This document shows positions 35,395 to 44,072 of a DNA stretch of 64,000 nucleotides, piece by piece. The stretch is taken from positions 4,604,501-4,668,500 of the forward strand of contig NZ_CP133111.1 in NCBI RefSeq assembly GCF_033001325.1. Direction: 5' to 3'. Source of the stretch: Rhodopseudomonas sp. BAL398 (lineage in GTDB: Bacteria; Pseudomonadota; Alphaproteobacteria; Rhizobiales; Xanthobacteraceae). The first letter of the stretch is position 1, and each line of letters starts with the position of its first letter. The notes under the pieces are model-generated. The model made no database searches, was not told the origin of the DNA, and worked only from the letters and a program-made list of their open reading frames with translations. The position numbers were made by a program, and so were the translations under genes.

Positions 35395-36783
35395 CTACGA
35401 CTTCTTCACCCTTGCCAGCAGTGCCAGACCGGCGAGGAAGAACAGCACCAGCACCGCCATGCCGGCCTTCTGGCTGGCGGTGATCGCCGTGATGGCGCCG
35501 ATCAGCAGCGGGCCAATGAACGAGGTCACCTTGCCGGTCAGCGCGAACAGGCCGAAATATTGCGTGATGCGGTCCTTCGGCGCCATGTGGATCAGCAGCG
35601 TGCGCGACGCCGCCTGCAGCGGGCCGCCGGCGATGCCGATCAGGCAGCCCAGCACCAGATAGGCCCGCTCGGCGGGCGCTGCGAACAGCGCGCCGCCTTG
35701 CTGCGGCGGCGTCACCGCGATGAAGGCGATATGGCCGGGATCGACCAGCAGGATGCCGGTGATCGAAATCAGCAGCAGCACCATGCTGCCGGCGATCACC
35801 CGTCTGGGGCCGAGCGCATCGTCGAGCTTGCCGCCCAGATAGGCGCCGCAGGTGGCGGCGATCGCCAGCAGGATGCCGAAACTGCCGATCTGAGTGGTCT
35901 GCCAGCCGAAAGTGCCGGCCGCATAGATGCCGCCGAACGCGAACAGCGACACCAGCCCGTCGGTGTAGATCATGTTGGCGAGCAGGAATGTCGCCATCGC
36001 GCGATGTTGCGGCAGCTGCCGCAGCGTCTCGCGCAGCTCGCGCAAGCCTTCGCGCACCGCCGCGCCGGGCGCCATCCTGGCCGGAAAATCCGGCGTGAAC
36101 ACGAACATCGGCAATACGAAGATCGCAAACCAGATCGCGGTCAGCGGCCCGGTGATGCGGTCGCCCTGATGCGTCGCCGGGTCGAGCCCGAATAGCGGCG
36201 TGAAACCGAGCAGCGTGCGGCCGGTCTCGGGGCTCGCGGCGAGAAAGCCGAGCACCAGAATCAAACTCAGAATGCCGCCGACATAGCCGGTGGCCCAGCC
36301 GTTGCCGGACAATCGCCCGATCTGATGCGGCGGCACCAGATTCGGCATCATCGCATTGTTGAACACGGTGGCGAATTCCACCCCGATGGTGGCGATGCCG
36401 AAGGCGATCAGCAGCGGCATCACCGCGCTGGAATCGCCGGGCCGGCCGAACCACATCAGGCTGGCGCCGATCACCAGCAGCAGGCCGAACGCCGCGATCC
36501 ACGGCTTGCGCCGGCCGCTGGCGTCGGCGATGGCGCCCAGCACCGGCGAGGCCAGCGCGATCACAAATCCGCTAGCGGCGGTGGCGAAGCCCCAGATCGA
36601 TTGGCCTGTGGCCGGATCGGCTGCGACATGGGTGACGAAATAGGGCGCGAAGATGAAAGTGGTGATCAGCGTGAAATAAGGCTGCGCCGCCCAGTCGAAC
36701 AGAATCCAGCCGACCACGGCGCGGCGCGGCGGATAGCTGATCGGTACGGCGGCGGGAAGGTCGGCCGCGATCGATAACGCCAT
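35395..36783 (-). CDS. MFS transporter, UMF1/Atg22-like family
   Basis: From ATG 36783 (MALSIAADLP) the protein has 462 residues and about twelve membrane segments. The first segment reads VGWILFDWAAQPYFTLITTF, typical of the UMF1/BtlA group related to vacuolar Atg22. MFS-type loops occur at DASGRRKPW and LDDALGPRRV. Yeast Atg22 exports amino acids from the vacuole; bacterial members are uncharacterised exporters. It is divergent from ggt across about 110 bp, so a link to glutathione or amino acid turnover is possible. Confidence 0.82.
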   Translation of the reverse strand: MALSIAADLPAAVPISYPPRRAVVGWILFDWAAQPYFTLITTFIFAPYFVTHVAADPATGQSIWGFATAASGFVIALASPVLGAIADASGRRKPWIAAFGLLLVIGASLMWFGRPGDSSAVMPLLIAFGIATIGVEFATVFNNAMMPNLVPPHQIGRLSGNGWATGYVGGILSLILVLGFLAASPETGRTLLGFTPLFGLDPATHQGDRITGPLTAIWFAIFVLPMFVFTPDFPARMAPGAAVREGLRELRETLRQLPQHRAMATFLLANMIYTDGLVSLFAFGGIYAAGTFGWQTTQIGSFGILLAIAATCGAYLGGKLDDALGPRRVIAGSMVLLLISITGILLVDPGHIAFIAVTPPQQGGALFAAPAERAYLVLGCLIGIAGGPLQAASRTLLIHMAPKDRITQYFGLFALTGKVTSFIGPLLIGAITAITASQKAGMAVLVLFFLAGLALLARVKKS

Positions 36784-36895
36784 CTGTGTTTCCTCGCCCG
36801 CGGGCATTTTGCCTATTGCTGCGAAAGCCATATAGCATCGCGGCGAACGAGGCAGCCTGATGCTGCACTAAATGCCGGGATATTCGATGGTCGTT

Positions 36896-38641
36896 ATGAC
36901 GCTTTTACGTCGCCAGCTTGTGACGGCGCTCATCGCCGCAGCGGCGCTGCTCCCCGCAATGGGCAGCGCCGGCGCGCAGGACATCAGGGGCGGCGGCGAC
37001 GTCCGCACGGCCGCGGTGCCGGCCGTTGCGGCCAAGCACGGCATGGTGGTGGCCCAAGAGAAGCTCGCCGCCGAGATCGGCCGGGATATTCTGGCCAAGG
37101 GCGGCAACGCGGTCGACGCCGCGGTCGCCACCGGCTTTGCGATGGCGGTGACCTATCCGCGCGCCGGCAATCTCGGCGGCGGCGGCTTCATGATGATCCA
37201 TTCGGCGACGCGCCACCAAGACGTCGCGATCGATTATCGCGAGACCGCGCCGCAGGCGGCGACGCGCGATATGTTCCTGGGCGCCGACGGCAAGCCCGAC
37301 GACGCTAAATCGCGCAGTTCCGCGCTCGGCATCGGCGTGCCCGGCACCGTCGCCGGTCTGGCGCTGGCGCTGGACAAATACGGTTCCGGCAAATTCACGC
37401 TGGCGCAGATCCTGCAGCCGGCGATTGCGCTGGCGCGCGACGGCTTCGTCATCGCCGACGACAATGCCGACACACTGCCGCAATGGCACAAGCGGCTGGC
37501 ACGCTGGCCGTCATCGCTGAAAGTGTTTTCCCGTCCCGACGGCAGCGCGCTGCAGGGCGGCGACACCCTGGTGCAGCCCGATCTCGCCGCCACGCTGGAG
37601 GCGATCGCCGCAAAGGGGCCGGACGGCTTCTATCAGGGCGAGGTGGCGCGAAAACTGGTCGACGGCATTCGCGGCGCCGGCGGCATCTTCACCCTCGACG
37701 ATCTAAAAACCTATCAGCCGGTGCTGCGCGAACCAGTGCGTGGCACCTATCGCGGCTACGACATCGTGGCGATGCCGCTGCCGTCATCCGGCGGCACCGT
37801 GCTGATCGAGACGCTGAACATTCTCGAAGGCTTTGCGCTGCGCGACATCCCGCAGGGCTCGGCCGCCTCGCTGCATCTGCTGATCGAGGCGATGAAGCGC
37901 GGCTATGCCGACCGCGCCCGCTATCTTGGCGATCCGGCCTTTGTGGATGCGCCGCTGAAAGCACTGCTGTCGAAGGACTATGCGGCCAAGCAGCGCGCCG
38001 GCATCGATCCGAAGCGCGTCACGCCCTGGACCGAGGTGCTGCCGGCGCTGCCGCCGCGCGAGGGCCAGAACACCACGCATTTCTCGGTGGTCGACGGCGA
38101 CGGCAACGCGGTCAGCAACACCTATACGCTGAATTTTTCCTACGGCGTCGGGTTGGTCGCCGAGGGCACCGGGGTCCTGCTCAACAATGAGCTCGACGAT
38201 TTCACCGCGGCGCCGGGCGCCTCCAACGCGTTCGGCCTGGTCGGCTTCGAGGCCAATCTGCCGGGGCCGGGCAAGCGGCCGCTGTCGTCGATGTCGCCGA
38301 CCATCGTGCTGAAAGACGGCCGCGTCGTGCTGGTGACCGGCTCGCCGGGCGGCAGCCGGATCATTTCGACGGTCTTGCAGGTCGTGGTCGATTTGCTCGA
38401 CTACCATATGGACATCGCCGCCGCGGTGGCCGCGCCGCGGCTGCATCATCAATGGCTGCCCGACGAGGTGCGGATCGAGCACGGCTTCGACGCCGCGACC
38501 ATCGCGGCCCTGGAGGCGATGGGCCACAAGGTGGTGGAGCCGATGGGCCAGACCTCGGCGAATTCGATTCTGGTCACGTCCGACAGCCTGCTCGGCGCGC
38601 CCGACCCACGCACCCGCGGCGCCACCGCGGCGGGCAATTGA
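36896..38641 (+). CDS. ggt: Gamma-glutamyltransferase (periplasmic)
   Basis: From ATG 36896 the precursor has 581 residues (589 from the upstream start at 36872). A signal peptide (LLRRQLVTALIAAAALLPAMGSAGA) is followed by the large and small subunits of a self-processing Ntn hydrolase. The nucleophile is the first Thr of the pair in GQNTTHFSVVDGDGNAVSNTYTLN; other signatures are GGNAVDAAVA, the oxyanion/SS segment PLSSMSPTIV and TGSPGGSRII. It cleaves the gamma-glutamyl bond of glutathione. Four Gly in the NLGGGGFMM loop are typical. Confidence 0.95.
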   Translation: MTLLRRQLVTALIAAAALLPAMGSAGAQDIRGGGDVRTAAVPAVAAKHGMVVAQEKLAAEIGRDILAKGGNAVDAAVATGFAMAVTYPRAGNLGGGGFMMIHSATRHQDVAIDYRETAPQAATRDMFLGADGKPDDAKSRSSALGIGVPGTVAGLALALDKYGSGKFTLAQILQPAIALARDGFVIADDNADTLPQWHKRLARWPSSLKVFSRPDGSALQGGDTLVQPDLAATLEAIAAKGPDGFYQGEVARKLVDGIRGAGGIFTLDDLKTYQPVLREPVRGTYRGYDIVAMPLPSSGGTVLIETLNILEGFALRDIPQGSAASLHLLIEAMKRGYADRARYLGDPAFVDAPLKALLSKDYAAKQRAGIDPKRVTPWTEVLPALPPREGQNTTHFSVVDGDGNAVSNTYTLNFSYGVGLVAEGTGVLLNNELDDFTAAPGASNAFGLVGFEANLPGPGKRPLSSMSPTIVLKDGRVVLVTGSPGGSRIISTVLQVVVDLLDYHMDIAAAVAAPRLHHQWLPDEVRIEHGFDAATIAALEAMGHKVVEPMGQTSANSILVTSDSLLGAPDPRTRGATAAGN

Positions 38642-38702
38642 GTGATCGGTTGAATTGACTCGCGCTGGGTGTGCGTCACATCCTTTCAGCAACGCAGCGC
38701 GC

Positions 38703-38809
38703 GCCCTCTCCCGCTTGCGGGGGAGGGTTGGGGAGGGGGCGAGGATGGGCTCAGGACTCGCGGCATTCCCCCACCCCGGCCCTCCCCCGCAAGCGGGGGA
38801 GGGGGTAGG
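38703..38809. repeat. Palindromic repeat (CCCTCTCCCGCTTGCGGG class)
   Basis: CCCTCTCCCGCTTGCGGGGG at the left is the reverse complement of the right arm CCCCCGCAAGCGGGGGAGGG, with about 70 bp between. Each arm is itself a small palindrome around GCTTGC/GCAAGC. Confidence 0.85.
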
Positions 38810-38895
38810 CCAAGCCTCGGGTTAAGCCCATCCGAAAGCGAGTCCGCGATACGAGATCAACTGCGCCAACAGCGCCGAGCGAGAGGGGACGACAC

Positions 38896-39792
38896 ATGGC
38901 ATCATTGAAGGGCAAGACGCTGTTCATTTCCGGCGGCAGCCGCGGCATTGGGCTGGCGATCGCGTTGCGGGCGGCGCGCGACGGCGCCAATGTGGCGATC
39001 GCGGCGAAGACCGCCGAGCCGCATCCAAAGCTGGAGGGCACGATCTATACCGCCGCCGATGAGGTGCGCGCCGCCGGCGGCAAGGCGCTGCCGCTGTTGT
39101 GCGACATCCGCGACGAGGCCCAGGTGATCGCCGCGATCGACGCCACCGTGGCGGAGTTCGGCGGCATCGACATCTGCGTCAACAATGCCAGCGCCATCAG
39201 CCTCACCGATTCGCAGCATACCGACATGAAGCGCTACGATCTGATGATGGGAATCAACAGCCGCGGCACTTTCATGGTGTCGAAATATTGTATCCCGCAT
39301 CTGAAGAAGGCCGACAATCCGCACATTCTGATGCTGTCGCCGCCGCTCGACATGAAAACCAAATGGTTCGAGCACTCCACCGCCTACACCATGGCGAAGT
39401 TCGGCATGAGCATGGTGGTGCTGGGCCTGTCCGGCGAATTGAAGCGCGCCGGCATCGCCGTCAACGCGCTGTGGCCGCGCACCACCATTGCCACCGCGGC
39501 GGTCGGCAATCTGCTCGGCGGCGACGCGATGATGCGCGCCAGCCGCACGCCCGCGATCATGGGCGACGCCGCCTATGAGATCTTCATCAAGCCGTCGCGG
39601 GACTTCACCGGGCAATTCTGCATCGACGACAAGGTATTGGCCGCCGCAGGCGTCACCGATTTCGAGCCCTACCGGGTCGACAGATCGGTCGAACTGATGT
39701 CGGATTTCTTCGTGCCCGATGACGACGTGCCGCCGCCCGGCGTCAGCGTCAGGTCGCTGCCCTCGGTCGATACGGCCGCGGCCAAAGGTTAG
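38896..39792 (+). CDS. NAD(P)-dependent short-chain dehydrogenase (HSDL2-like)
   Basis: This 298-residue SDR shows the cofactor loop LFISGGSRGIGLAIALRAA, then NNASAI, and the catalytic pair in AYTMAKFG. The Ser position reads LSPPLDM, as in the HSDL2-like branch where a Pro-rich segment follows the strand, and the N-terminal AAKTAEPHPKLEGTIYTAADEV is diagnostic of that branch. Substrate unknown; HSDL2 relatives are linked to lipid metabolism. A good GAGAGGG site precedes the ATG. Confidence 0.88.
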   Translation: MASLKGKTLFISGGSRGIGLAIALRAARDGANVAIAAKTAEPHPKLEGTIYTAADEVRAAGGKALPLLCDIRDEAQVIAAIDATVAEFGGIDICVNNASAISLTDSQHTDMKRYDLMMGINSRGTFMVSKYCIPHLKKADNPHILMLSPPLDMKTKWFEHSTAYTMAKFGMSMVVLGLSGELKRAGIAVNALWPRTTIATAAVGNLLGGDAMMRASRTPAIMGDAAYEIFIKPSRDFTGQFCIDDKVLAAAGVTDFEPYRVDRSVELMSDFFVPDDDVPPPGVSVRSLPSVDTAAAKG

Positions 39793-39801
39793 GGCGCGAA
39801 G

Positions 39802-40137
39802 CTAGAGCGGCTTGCCCTGCAGCGCGGCGCGCCAATGGTCGCCGCGCTCTTTCAGCAGCGCCTCGCGGACATAGCGCGAGTCCTCTTCGGCGAGTTGCTC
39901 GATCGGCTCGAAGGCGAAGGCCGCGGCGCCATGCTGGCTCCATGCCGCCTGCAATGGATGATTGGGATGGCTGCCCTGGCGCAGCGTGAACCAGATCCGG
40001 TTCTGGATCGTATCCAGATTCGGCGTCTGGCCGACCCAGATCTGTCCGGATGCCGCGCAGCGCAGCACGAAAATGCCGGCGCAAAGCTTGCGCTCCTTAT
40101 AGGCCGCGATCGCGGCCTTGCGGGTGTCCTTGGTCAT
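39802..40137 (-). CDS. GIY-YIG nuclease family protein
   Basis: This 111-residue protein has the modified signature AGIFVLRC...GQIWVGQT, then QNRIWFTLRQGSHPNHPLQAAWSQHG and VREALLKERGDHWRAAL. This form is frequent in Rhizobiales as a small stand-alone GIY-YIG-like protein of unknown role. The catalytic Arg is probably in QNRIWF. It converges with the SDR gene, with 9 bp between stops, and diverges from the DUF2239 gene. Confidence 0.75.
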   Translation of the reverse strand: MTKDTRKAAIAAYKERKLCAGIFVLRCAASGQIWVGQTPNLDTIQNRIWFTLRQGSHPNHPLQAAWSQHGAAAFAFEPIEQLAEEDSRYVREALLKERGDHWRAALQGKPL

Positions 40138-40196
40138 CGGATGTCCTGTCGAGAGGTCGGCGCCATCCTCCTAACAGGAGCCAATCGGCCCGTCAA

Positions 40197-40215
40197 TTAT
40201 ATCCGGGTAATATAA
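40197..40215. promoter_or_regulatory. AT-rich inverted repeat between divergent genes
   Basis: TTATAT-CCGGGTA-ATATAA lies in the divergent promoter region of the GIY-YIG and DUF2239 genes. A second CCGGGTAA follows about 90 bp later (40290-40297). A shared operator is inferred. Confidence 0.35.
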
Positions 40216-40326
40216 AAGGCGATCGGACGCTGGATGCCCGGCGCAGAGCGGTTTTATCGGCGATTGACCGACTTGCGAAATCAATTTTGCCCGGGTAAAA
40301 GCTCCGCTCCCACTTCGGAGGACGCG

Positions 40327-40935
40327 ATGACGACCCTCACCAGCAGCATTTGCATCGGCTTTGCCGGCGACCGCTGTGTCGGATCCGGCAGCCTGTCCGA
40401 CATGGCCATTCTGGCCAAGCAGACGCTGGATCGGGGCGCCGGCACCAACCTGCAGTTCTTCGACAGCATCACCAGCCACCGGGTCGAGTTCGACCTGCGC
40501 GGCTCGCTGGCCGATGTGCTGGCGCGGCTGCCGGTCGTGGAGGATTCGGCCGCGCCGCCCGCCCCAGAATCCGAGCCGGGGCCGCGCGGCCCGGGCCGGC
40601 CGAAGCTCGGCGTGGTGGCCCGCGAAGTCACCCTGCTGCCGCGGCACTGGGACTGGCTGGCGCAGCAGCGCGGCGGCGCCTCGGTGACGCTGCGCCGGCT
40701 GGTCGACGAGGCGCGCCACGCCAATAAGGACGCTGATCGAATCCGGCAGGCCCAGGACGCGGCCTATCGCTTCATCGCCGCGATGGCCGACAACAAGCCG
40801 AATTTCGAGGACGCCACGCGCGCGCTGTTCGCTGGCGACGCGGCACGGTTCGCGCAATCGACCGGCGACTGGCCCGTCGATGTGCGCGACCATGCCCGCG
40901 CGCTGGCGGCGGCGGCGTTCGCGCCCGCCGCGTGA
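40327..40935 (+). CDS. DUF2239 family protein
   Basis: From ATG 40327 the product has 202 residues. It matches the DUF2239 plan: an N-terminal strand-rich part (CIGFAGDRCVGSG, then VEFDLRG), a linker with GPRGPGRPKLG, and a helical C-terminal part starting REVTLLPRHWDWLAQQRGGASVTLRRLVDEAR. This segment resembles the YfbU/ribbon-helix-like contact helices, but no DNA-binding role is shown. It contains no membrane segments. The frame is open upstream, but the ATG at 40327 gives the family length. Confidence 0.75.
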   Translation: MTTLTSSICIGFAGDRCVGSGSLSDMAILAKQTLDRGAGTNLQFFDSITSHRVEFDLRGSLADVLARLPVVEDSAAPPAPESEPGPRGPGRPKLGVVAREVTLLPRHWDWLAQQRGGASVTLRRLVDEARHANKDADRIRQAQDAAYRFIAAMADNKPNFEDATRALFAGDAARFAQSTGDWPVDVRDHARALAAAAFAPAA

Positions 40936-41022
40936 TCCGCCGATTGCCAACTGGTCTCGCCCATGAGATGATGGCGGTCATATAAGGCGGGCCATGCGAT
41001 CCGCCGTCGTCCGGGAGACATC

Positions 41023-41625
41023 ATGAGCAAAACCGCCCCGCAATTCCTGTTCGATTTCGGCAGCCCCAACGCCTTTCTCAGCCACCAGGCGATCCCGGCG
41101 ATCGAGGCGCGGATCGGCGTCAAATTCGACTATGTGCCGGTGCTGCTCGGCGGCATCTTCAAGGCCACCAACAACAGATCGCCGGCCGAAACCCTGGCCG
41201 GCGTCAAGAACAAGCGCGAATTCCACGCGCTCGAAACCGCGCGCTTCCTCAAGCGCTTCGGCGTCGAACCCTATGTGTGGAATCCGCATTTTCCCATCAA
41301 CACGCTGAACCTGATGCGCGCCGCGATCGCCGCGCAACGCGACGGCGTGTTCGAAAAATATGTCGCGGCTGCGTTCCACCACATGTGGGTCGAGCCGAAG
41401 AAGATGGACGATCCCGAGGTTGCGGCGCAGGCGCTGAATGAGTCCGGCCTCGACGCCGCAAGATTGTTCGCCGGCGCCCAGGAGCCGGAGATCAAGGCCA
41501 GGCTGATCGCCAACACCGAGGACGCGGTCAAGCGCGGCGCGTTCGGCTCGCCGACCTTCTTCGTCGGCGACGAGATGTTCTTCGGCAAGGAGCAGTTGCG
41601 CGAGGTCGAGGAGATGTATGGCTAG
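41023..41625 (+). CDS. DsbA-family 2-hydroxychromene-2-carboxylate isomerase-like protein
   Basis: This 200-residue thioredoxin-fold protein has FLFDFGSPNAFLSH at the start, where Ser replaces the CxxC of DsbA, as in HCCA isomerases and kappa-class glutathione transferases. Later segments GAFGSPTFFVGDEMFFGKEQL give the cis-Pro loop. These enzymes use glutathione to isomerise aromatic degradation intermediates (naphthalene pathway) or conjugate substrates. No other aromatic degradation gene is nearby, so the substrate is unknown. Confidence 0.88.
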   Translation: MSKTAPQFLFDFGSPNAFLSHQAIPAIEARIGVKFDYVPVLLGGIFKATNNRSPAETLAGVKNKREFHALETARFLKRFGVEPYVWNPHFPINTLNLMRAAIAAQRDGVFEKYVAAAFHHMWVEPKKMDDPEVAAQALNESGLDAARLFAGAQEPEIKARLIANTEDAVKRGAFGSPTFFVGDEMFFGKEQLREVEEMYG

Positions 41626-41646
41626 CCGCGCACCGCGACACCCTGT

Positions 41647-41760
41647 CCCTCATGGTGAGGAGGCGCGCAGCGCCGTCTCGAACCATGAGGCCGATGCTTA
41701 CCCCATAATCGGCCCTCATCCTTCGAGACGCCCGGCTTCGCCGGGCTCCTCAGGATGAGG
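41647..41760. repeat. Palindromic repeat (CTCATGGTGAGGAG / CTCATCCTTCGAGACG class)
   Basis: The left block CCTCATGGTGAGGAGGCGCG and the right block with an inner hairpin CCCGGCTTCGCCGGG and ending CTCAGGATGAGG form an imperfect long inverted repeat. It fills most of the 191-bp gap between two genes. Confidence 0.8.
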
Positions 41761-41816
41761 TTGGTTTCGCCGTCGCGGCTCAGTCGTCCTGATCATCCAA
41801 ATCCGGGAGAACCATT

Positions 41817-42554
41817 TTGCAACAACGCAACGCCACCGTCGCGGTGATCGGTGCCGGGGATTTCATCGGCGCCGAGATCGCCAAGAAATTCGCGGCCGAA
41901 GGTTTCACGGTGTTCGCAGGGCGGCGCGACGGCGCCAAGCTCGAGCCATTGGTCAGGGAGATCGAGGCCGCCGGCGGCTCGATCGTGGCGCGCGCGCTCG
42001 ATGCCCGCAAGGAGGACGAGGTCGCGGCGTTTCTCAACGACGCCGACGCCCATGCGCCGCTGGAGGTGACGATCTTCAATGTCGGCGCCAACGTCAATTT
42101 CCCGATTCTGGAGACCACCGATCGAGTGTTCCGCAAGGTCTGGGAAATGGCGTGCTGGGCTGGCTTCCTCGCCGGCCGCGAATCGGCGCGGCTGATGCTG
42201 CCGCGCGGACGCGGCAACATCTTCTTCACCGGTGCCACCGCGTCGTTGCGCGGCGGCTCGGGTTTTGCGGCGTTTGCCAGCGCCAAATTCGGCCTGCGCG
42301 CAGTAGCGCAATCGATGGCGCGCGAATTGATGCCGCAGAACATCCATGTCGCGCATCTGATCATCGATTCCGGCGTCGACACCGCCTGGGTGCGCGAGCG
42401 CCGCGAACAGCTTTGGGGCAAGGACGCGCTGAACAATCCAGATCTGCTGATGCCGCCCGCGTCGGTTGCGGCGTCGTATTGGCAGTTGTATCAACAGCCA
42501 AAGAGCGCCTGGACGTTCGAGCTCGAAATCCGGCCGTTCGGCGAGAAATGGTAG
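41817..42554 (+). CDS. SDR-family protein lacking the catalytic Tyr
   Basis: A 245-residue protein starting at TTG 41817, with GGGAGA 6-7 bases upstream. The Rossmann loop is VAVIGAGDFIGAEIAKKF. The active-site region reads TGATASLRGGSGFAAFASAKFG, so Phe takes the place of the usual Tyr in YxxxK while Ser/Thr and Lys remain. Such proteins may have lost reductase activity or use another residue. Many rhizobial members are annotated only as SDR. The neighbour panE is 154 bp downstream with a repeat between. Confidence 0.8.
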   Translation: MQQRNATVAVIGAGDFIGAEIAKKFAAEGFTVFAGRRDGAKLEPLVREIEAAGGSIVARALDARKEDEVAAFLNDADAHAPLEVTIFNVGANVNFPILETTDRVFRKVWEMACWAGFLAGRESARLMLPRGRGNIFFTGATASLRGGSGFAAFASAKFGLRAVAQSMARELMPQNIHVAHLIIDSGVDTAWVRERREQLWGKDALNNPDLLMPPASVAASYWQLYQQPKSAWTFELEIRPFGEKW

Positions 42555-42578
42555 CGGTCGATTGAGTTCGGCAGAGTT

Positions 42579-42661
42579 GTCATTGCGCGGAGCGAAGCGA
42601 CGAAGCAATCCAGAGACGCCTTGCCAGCGACTCTGGATTGCTTCGCTTCGCTCGCAATGAC
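42579..42661. repeat. Palindromic repeat (CATTGCGCGGAG / GAAGCAATCCAGAG class)
   Basis: GTCATTGCGCGGAGCGAAGC followed by GAAGCAATCCAGAG, then CTCTGGATTGCTTCG and CTCGCAATGAC in reverse order. It is the second copy of the element at 6259-6364, with a tighter palindrome. Confidence 0.88.
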
Positions 42662-42708
42662 GGACGAAAACTGTTGAGCTGCCAGTACAACAGAGAGGAA
42701 CAAAGCGG

Positions 42709-43629
42709 ATGCGGATTCTCGTGGTCGGCGCCGGTGCGATCGGCGGCTATTTCGGCGGCAGGCTGTTGCAGGACGGGCGCGACGTGACGTTTCTGGTGCG
42801 GCCCGGCCGCGCCGGTGAACTGGCCGATGCGGGATTGGTGATCAAGAGCCCGAATGGCGATGTCACCTTGAAGAACCCGCCAATGGTGCTGGCCGGCAAT
42901 CTGAAAGCGCCGTTCGATCTGGTGCTGCTGAGCTGCAAGGCGTTCGACCTCGACGACGCGATGGCGTCGTTCGCGCCGGCGGTTGGTCCGGCGACCGCTG
43001 TGCTGCCGCTGCTCAACGGGCTACGGCATCTCGAAACGCTGGATGCCAAGTTCGGGCGCGAGCGGGTGCTGGGCGGCCAATGCGTGGTGGCGGCGACGCT
43101 GGACCAGAACCGCCATGTGGTGCAGCTCAATCCGATGCATGCGATCACCTTCGGTGAGCGCGACGGCGGCCTCTCCGAGCGTGTCAACGCCATCGCCGAG
43201 GCGATGAACGGGGCGATGTTCGATGTCCATCCCAGCGCCAACATCATGCAGGAGATGTGGGAGAAATGGGTGTTCCTGGCCTCGCTGGCGGGATCTACCA
43301 GCGTGATGCGGGCATCGACCGGCGATATTCTGGCCTCGCCGGGCGGCGCCGAATTCATGCTCGGCGTGCTCGACGAATGCGCCGCAGTCGCTAGCGCCGC
43401 CGGCTTCGCGCCGCGCGACGCCCTGATCGAGCGATCCCGCGGCATGATGCTGGCCGAAGGCTCCTCGCTCACCGCCTCGATGTTTCGCGATATCAAGGCC
43501 GGAGCGCCGGTTGAGGCCGATCACGTGATCGGCGATCTGATCGCGCGCGGCGACGCCGCCAAGGTGCCGGTGCCGCGGCTGCGGGTAATCTACACCCATC
43601 TGAAGGCCTATGAGCGGCAGCGCGGCTGA
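42709..43629 (+). CDS. panE: 2-dehydropantoate 2-reductase (ketopantoate reductase)
   Basis: This 306-residue enzyme has the NADP-binding loop ILVVGAGAIGGYFGGRL, the LLSCKAFD segment with the conserved Lys, LLNGL, and the C-terminal helical domain with EKWVFLASLAGSTSVMRA and GAPVEADHVIGDL. It reduces ketopantoate to pantoate in coenzyme A synthesis. Bacteria often carry several PanE/ApbA paralogues with other 2-oxoacid substrates, so identity with the true panE is not certain. Confidence 0.88.
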   Translation: MRILVVGAGAIGGYFGGRLLQDGRDVTFLVRPGRAGELADAGLVIKSPNGDVTLKNPPMVLAGNLKAPFDLVLLSCKAFDLDDAMASFAPAVGPATAVLPLLNGLRHLETLDAKFGRERVLGGQCVVAATLDQNRHVVQLNPMHAITFGERDGGLSERVNAIAEAMNGAMFDVHPSANIMQEMWEKWVFLASLAGSTSVMRASTGDILASPGGAEFMLGVLDECAAVASAAGFAPRDALIERSRGMMLAEGSSLTASMFRDIKAGAPVEADHVIGDLIARGDAAKVPVPRLRVIYTHLKAYERQRG

Positions 43630-43632
43630 CCA

Positions 43633-43724
43633 GAGCGTCTTCGCGCGAAGTGGATACCGGTTCGCGTGACGACAACGCGTCAAAACAAAAGTCCAGAGCC
43701 CCGGTTCTGATTTAGCAGAACCGG
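43633..43724. repeat. Dispersed repeat with terminator-like hairpin (copy 2)
   Basis: GAGCGTCTTCGCGCGAAGTG, then ACCGGTTCGCGTGACG, then CCGGTTCTG-N6-CAGAACCGG (43701-43724). It corresponds block by block to the copy at 28491-28583 and lies just after panE in the same orientation. Confidence 0.85.
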
Positions 43725-44072
43725 ACTTGCCAAAGTGGCGCCGGCTGCGGGCGCTCCCCCGCGCCGGCGGGTGAGGCCGCGGGTCCGAACGATTTGCCGG
43801 GCTTTTTCGCTGTATTTGCCAAGGCGTTTTATCGCGCCCTTCATTCCGATCGGCGCGATTGCGGGCGGCGGGCGAAAATCGTCCCGACCTGAGCGTTATT
43901 GATCAGTCGCCGGCCCGGTCCAATGAGATCGTGGTGCTTCGCAACCATCCGCTGGCCCGGCGGCGTCCCGGGCCGTCTCGAAAGCGCCAAGCAGGACGAC
44001 GGAACCGGATTTGGTCCGGTGCCGAGATTCTGTCGCCCTTAGGTCGATCTGCCTTCAACCATTGGTGGAAGC
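43725..44072. other. Intergenic region upstream of the histidine kinase
   Basis: About 350 bp with no credible ORF or repeat beyond the element to its left. It contains the kinase promoter; I could not fix a clear -35/-10 pair. Confidence 0.4.
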
